In this document: one piece after another, positions 60,366-64,000 of the stretch
How the letters are laid out: the number at the start of each line of letters is the position of its first letter
How positions within the stretch are numbered: the first letter of the stretch is position 1
Assembly: GCA_028283855.1 (NCBI GenBank)
Contig: JAPWJX010000003.1
Span: forward strand, 1,302,001 to 1,366,000
DNA from: Verrucomicrobium sp.
Lineage (GTDB): Bacteria; Verrucomicrobiota; Verrucomicrobiia; Methylacidiphilales; GAS474
Reading direction: 5' to 3'
DNA length: 64,000 nucleotides
Notes under the pieces: generated by a model
Told to the model about the DNA's origin: nothing
Seen by the model: the letters and a program-made list of their open reading frames with translations, nothing else
Database searches by the model: none
Position numbers and translations under genes: made by a program

Positions 60366-61385
60366 ATGCCTGAGTTCACCCTGGCCCAGCTGGCCGAGAT
60401 GGTCGGCGGCAAGGTGGAGGGCGATTCCGGCCTCCGCATCGGCAACATCTCCGACCTGGCCGGAGCGGGCCCGGGCCATCTCTCCTTCCTGGGAAATCGC
60501 CGCTACCTCCAGGCGGCCAAGCAGACCGGCGCTTCCGCCATCCTAGTTCCCCTGGATGAGGACGAGTCCTTCCCCTGCGCCCTGATCCGCGTCGAATCGC
60601 CCTCCCTGGCCTTCGCCAAGGTGGCGGAGCATTTCCGCCCCGCGCCCGTTTCCTACGCTCCCGGCGTCCACCCCACCGCCGTCCTGGCGGCGGACGTCGT
60701 CCTGGGGGAGGGGGCCAGCATCCAGCCCCACGCCGTCGTCGAGGCGGGCGCCCGCATCGGCGCGCGCACGGTGATCGGTTCCGGCGTCCACGTCGGCGCG
60801 GGCGCCGTCATCGGGGAGGACTGCCTGCTTTACCCGCGCGTGGTGCTCCGGGAGCACTGCGTCCTGGGCAGCCGCGTCATTCTCCACGCCGGGGCGGTCA
60901 TCGGCTCGGACGGCTTCGGCTACGAGTTTAAGGAAGGCCGCCATGAGAAGATCCCCCAGATCGGCTACGTCCAGATCGACGACGACGTGGAGATCGGCTC
61001 CAACACGACCGTCGACCGCGGCCGCTTCGGCCGGACCTGGATCAAGAAGGGGGCCAAGATCGATAACCTAGTCATGATCGCCCACAACGTCGTGGTCGGG
61101 GAGCACTCCGTCCTCGTCGGGCAGGTCGGCGTTTCCGGCAGCACCGTCATCGGCAAATACGTCACGCTGGCGGGACAGGTCGGCCTGGCCGGGCATCTCC
61201 AGGTGGGGGACAAGGCGGTCATCACCGCCCAGTCCGGCGTGGCCAAGGACGTCCCCGCGGGCTCCGTCCTGAGCGGACGCCACGCGCTCCCGCTGCGGGA
61301 GAATTTGAAATTGGAAGCCCTGTTCCGGAAGCTCCCGGAGATGTGGGACAAGATCCGCGGCCTGGAAAAGGCCGCCGGAAAGTAG
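60366..61385 (+). CDS. lpxD: UDP-3-O-acylglucosamine N-acyltransferase
   Basis: Third step of lipid A synthesis; 339 residues. An N-terminal uridine-binding domain (about 1-100) precedes hexapeptide repeats forming a left-handed beta-helix. The catalytic His lies in LVMIAHNVVVGEHS. The presence of the gene implies lipid A in the outer membrane. It ends just before the convergent tRNA-Val. Confidence 0.95.
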   Translation: MPEFTLAQLAEMVGGKVEGDSGLRIGNISDLAGAGPGHLSFLGNRRYLQAAKQTGASAILVPLDEDESFPCALIRVESPSLAFAKVAEHFRPAPVSYAPGVHPTAVLAADVVLGEGASIQPHAVVEAGARIGARTVIGSGVHVGAGAVIGEDCLLYPRVVLREHCVLGSRVILHAGAVIGSDGFGYEFKEGRHEKIPQIGYVQIDDDVEIGSNTTVDRGRFGRTWIKKGAKIDNLVMIAHNVVVGEHSVLVGQVGVSGSTVIGKYVTLAGQVGLAGHLQVGDKAVITAQSGVAKDVPAGSVLSGRHALPLRENLKLEALFRKLPEMWDKIRGLEKAAGK

Positions 61386-61389
61386 AACC

Positions 61390-61461
61390 TGCGCGGTACA
61401 GGGTTCGAACCTGTGACCTTCCGCGTGTGAAGCGGACGCTCTACCGCTAAGCTAACCGCGC
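61390..61461 (-). tRNA. tRNA-Val (anticodon CAC)
   Basis: The minus strand gives a full cloverleaf: acceptor GCGCGGT/ACCGCGC, anticodon stem CCGC/GCGG with loop TTCACAC and anticodon CAC, and T-arm CAGGTTCGAACCCTG. Discriminator A. The 3' CCA is not encoded. Confidence 0.95.
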
Positions 61462-61545
61462 GTGGAGAGTAGGAAGAGCTAGCAGCAATTCTTCCCCCAG
61501 GCAAGGCTTGCTCGTGCGGTTCTTTCCGGGCAACTAAGGAGGCTG

Positions 61546-62421
<876 letters not shown>

Positions 62422-62422
62422 C

Positions 62423-63472
62423 ATGTCTCTTCCCGCCGCTTCCGGCTACCGGATGCCCGCCGAGTGGGCGCCGCACGCCGCCACCTGGCTTTCCTGGCCC
62501 CGTCCGGAGGGGATCAGCTTCCCCGGGGGCGAGACGGACGCCGACGCGATCTGGGGCCGCCTGGCGTCTCTCCTGGCGCAGGAGGAGGCGGTCCACATCA
62601 ACGTCTTTTCCCCCGTGCACCGGCAGGCGGTGGAGGCGGCCCTGCGCCAATGGGCGCCCGCGCCGCGCCATCCGGTCATCCTGCATCAGTTCCCGGCTTA
62701 CGAGCCGTGGTGCCGGGATCACGGCCCCATTTTCATCCAGAACGCGGCGGGGACGGCGGTCGTCGACTGGGACTACAACGCCTGGGGCGGCAAGTATCCG
62801 CCCTACGACTTTGACGACGCCGTGCCGCGCCACGTGGCCGACTACCTTGACATGCCTCTCTTTTCCCCCGGCCTGGTGATGGAGGGCGGCTCGCTCGACG
62901 TCGACGGGGAGGGGACGCTCCTGACCACGGAATCGTGCCTGCTCAACCCGAACCGCAATCCGGGCAAGAGCCGGGAGGAGATCGAGGCGGCTCTCCGGGG
63001 CTACTTGGGCGTGGAGAAGATCCTCTGGCTGGGGGACGGCATCCTGGGGGACGACACGGACGGCCACGTCGATGACCTGACCCGCTTTGTCTCGCCCGGC
63101 GTCGTCGTCACGGTGGTGGAGCGGGATCCGGCCGACGAGAACTATAAGCCTCTGCTGGAAAACCGCCGCCGCCTGGAGACGATGACCGACGCGCGCGGGC
63201 GGTCGCTGCGGGTCATTGACCTGCCCATGCCCGCGCCCCTGGTGCAGGACGGGCAGCGGCTCCCCGCCAGCTACGCCAATTTCTACATCGCCAACAACCA
63301 GGTCCTGGTCCCCGTCTTCGGCGACCCCCAGGACGATGTGGCCTGCTCCATCCTGGCCCCGCTCTTCCCGGGACGACGGATCGTGCCCTTCGCGGCCCGG
63401 GAACTCATCTGGGGCTTGGGCGCCCTCCACTGCATCACGCAGCAGCAGCCCCTTTTTTGGAAATCTGTGTAA
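62423..63472 (+). CDS. aguA: Agmatine deiminase
   Basis: Converts agmatine to N-carbamoylputrescine; 349 residues. The opening MPAEWAPHAATWLSWP, the WCRDHGPIF stretch, GDDTDGHVDD and the C-terminal catalytic Cys in GALHCITQQQP are conserved. An arginine decarboxylase to supply agmatine is not in the window. Confidence 0.95.
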   Translation: MSLPAASGYRMPAEWAPHAATWLSWPRPEGISFPGGETDADAIWGRLASLLAQEEAVHINVFSPVHRQAVEAALRQWAPAPRHPVILHQFPAYEPWCRDHGPIFIQNAAGTAVVDWDYNAWGGKYPPYDFDDAVPRHVADYLDMPLFSPGLVMEGGSLDVDGEGTLLTTESCLLNPNRNPGKSREEIEAALRGYLGVEKILWLGDGILGDDTDGHVDDLTRFVSPGVVVTVVERDPADENYKPLLENRRRLETMTDARGRSLRVIDLPMPAPLVQDGQRLPASYANFYIANNQVLVPVFGDPQDDVACSILAPLFPGRRIVPFAARELIWGLGALHCITQQQPLFWKSV

Positions 63473-63514
63473 AAAGCTTTGACCGCAAATGAGACGCACC
63501 TACCCTCCTTCCAG

Positions 63515-64000
63515 ATGAGGAAGTTCAGCTGGATCCTCTTTTTGCTCGTTGCCGTTCCTTCCTTCTCCTTTGCCCAGCAGGGAGATACGAACGGCCCCGT
63601 GGTTATTACCAAGGTGGAGGCCAATCTGGTCCCGACGCCCAATTACACCGTTTCCGCGGCGACTTCCACCCCGGTCACGCCCTCGCCTAAGTGGTTGCAG
63701 GTGAACTTCGATTTCACCGCACGGAACGAAAAGCCGTTCATCGACACTCTTCAGTTCCGCGTCTATGTGGAGGTGGCGGAACCGTCCGGCCCGGACGACC
63801 AGGAAGGCAGCCCGGCGCTCCTCGTCGGGGAGACGACGTTTATCAACGTGCCGAATGAGCGGGACCTGCACGGTTCCTTCTTCATCCATCCCTACACGAT
63901 CCGCCGTTTCGGCGGGGAAAACGCCTTTTCCAACTTTAAGGCGAAGCGGAACATCCGCGTGGAGGCGCTCATCGACGGGCAGCAAATCAGCTTCCACGAC
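63515..64000 (+). CDS. Exported protein, 3'-truncated by window edge
   Basis: Open reading frame of at least 162 codons without a stop before the window end. The signal peptide MRKFSWILFLLVAVPSFSFA is cleaved near residue 20. The mature part (GPVVITKVEANLVPTPNYTV, KWLQVNFDFTARNEKPFID) is beta-rich with no cysteines. It is reminiscent of the exported pilus-associated proteins of Verrucomicrobia (Amuc_1102-like), but this is a weak impression from strand pattern only. The TCCTTCCAG before the ATG is not a good ribosome site. Confidence 0.65.
   Translation, partial: MRKFSWILFLLVAVPSFSFAQQGDTNGPVVITKVEANLVPTPNYTVSAATSTPVTPSPKWLQVNFDFTARNEKPFIDTLQFRVYVEVAEPSGPDDQEGSPALLVGETTFINVPNERDLHGSFFIHPYTIRRFGGENAFSNFKAKRNIRVEALIDGQQISFHD

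Overview
This 64 kb window is G+C-rich, gene-dense chromosomal DNA from a Gram-negative bacterium. The outer-membrane genes bamA, skp/ompH and lpxD show this, together with several lipoproteins and periplasmic LTXXQ proteins. The mix of families (single-chain glycyl-tRNA synthetase, CTC-type L25, eukaryote-type UDP-glucose pyrophosphorylase, a plant-like agmatine route to putrescine, many lineage-specific exported proteins) fits the PVC group, most likely Verrucomicrobiota. That placement is an inference; no rRNA gene is present. I found no insertion sequence, integrase, prophage or CRISPR array. Most long overlapping reading frames are G+C-driven shadows.

Layout. 1-5.4 kb: a prolyl oligopeptidase (5' end cut by the window edge) coupled to a peptide ABC importer without its ATPases. 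5.4-8.3 kb: small membrane-anchored proteins of unknown function around a UDP-glucuronate epimerase. 8.3-15.3 kb: a UbiD decarboxylase and a sulfur block with cysH divergent from cysD-cysNC. The latter converges on an operon of a threonine-synthase homologue, a MoaD/ThiS-like sulfur carrier and a NIL-domain protein, led by a clear SAM-I riboswitch. 15.4-19.6 kb: an HDOD/GAF signalling operon, an unknown exported protein and a divergent amidase. 19.7-23.4 kb: the coupled lysA-dapF-dapA-dapB operon. 23.4-29.2 kb: a Tat-type superoxide dismutase, tRNA-His, UDP-xylose synthase, a C-terminal processing protease, tsaD and a small orphan gene. 29.2-35.7 kb: bioD, a GYF_2 membrane protein, a ferredoxin, a Ser/Thr kinase, an RluD-type synthase, family-4 uracil-DNA glycosylase, mnmA and cutA.

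35.7-38.4 kb: three tandem paralogous membrane proteins and glyS. 38.4-46.9 kb: an AsmA-like protein, endonuclease IV, three tandem secreted paralogues of an unrecognised family, a CGWS glutaredoxin, an MTH1-like NUDIX hydrolase, a DUF502 protein, an FKBP lipoprotein and UDP-glucose pyrophosphorylase. 46.9-53 kb: a DUF1328 protein, an NtrC-type regulator, a histidine kinase and a frameshifted response regulator, next to three LTXXQ/Spy-like periplasmic proteins that may be its output. 53-64 kb: an M20 peptidase, rplY-pth-rpsF-ssb-rplI (no rpsR), bamA-skp-lpxD, tRNA-Val, aguB-aguA, and an exported protein running off the end.

The most interesting system is the SAM-riboswitch operon. A SAM-I aptamer ahead of a threonine-synthase-like PLP enzyme plus a sulfur carrier, beside the sulfate-assimilation genes, suggests a homocysteine/methionine branch built on protein-bound sulfide rather than plain threonine synthesis. 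Second-tier candidates are the secreted trio at 41.8-43.0 kb and the small two-cysteine membrane proteins, some of which share an upstream box near ATAGSCGAATT.
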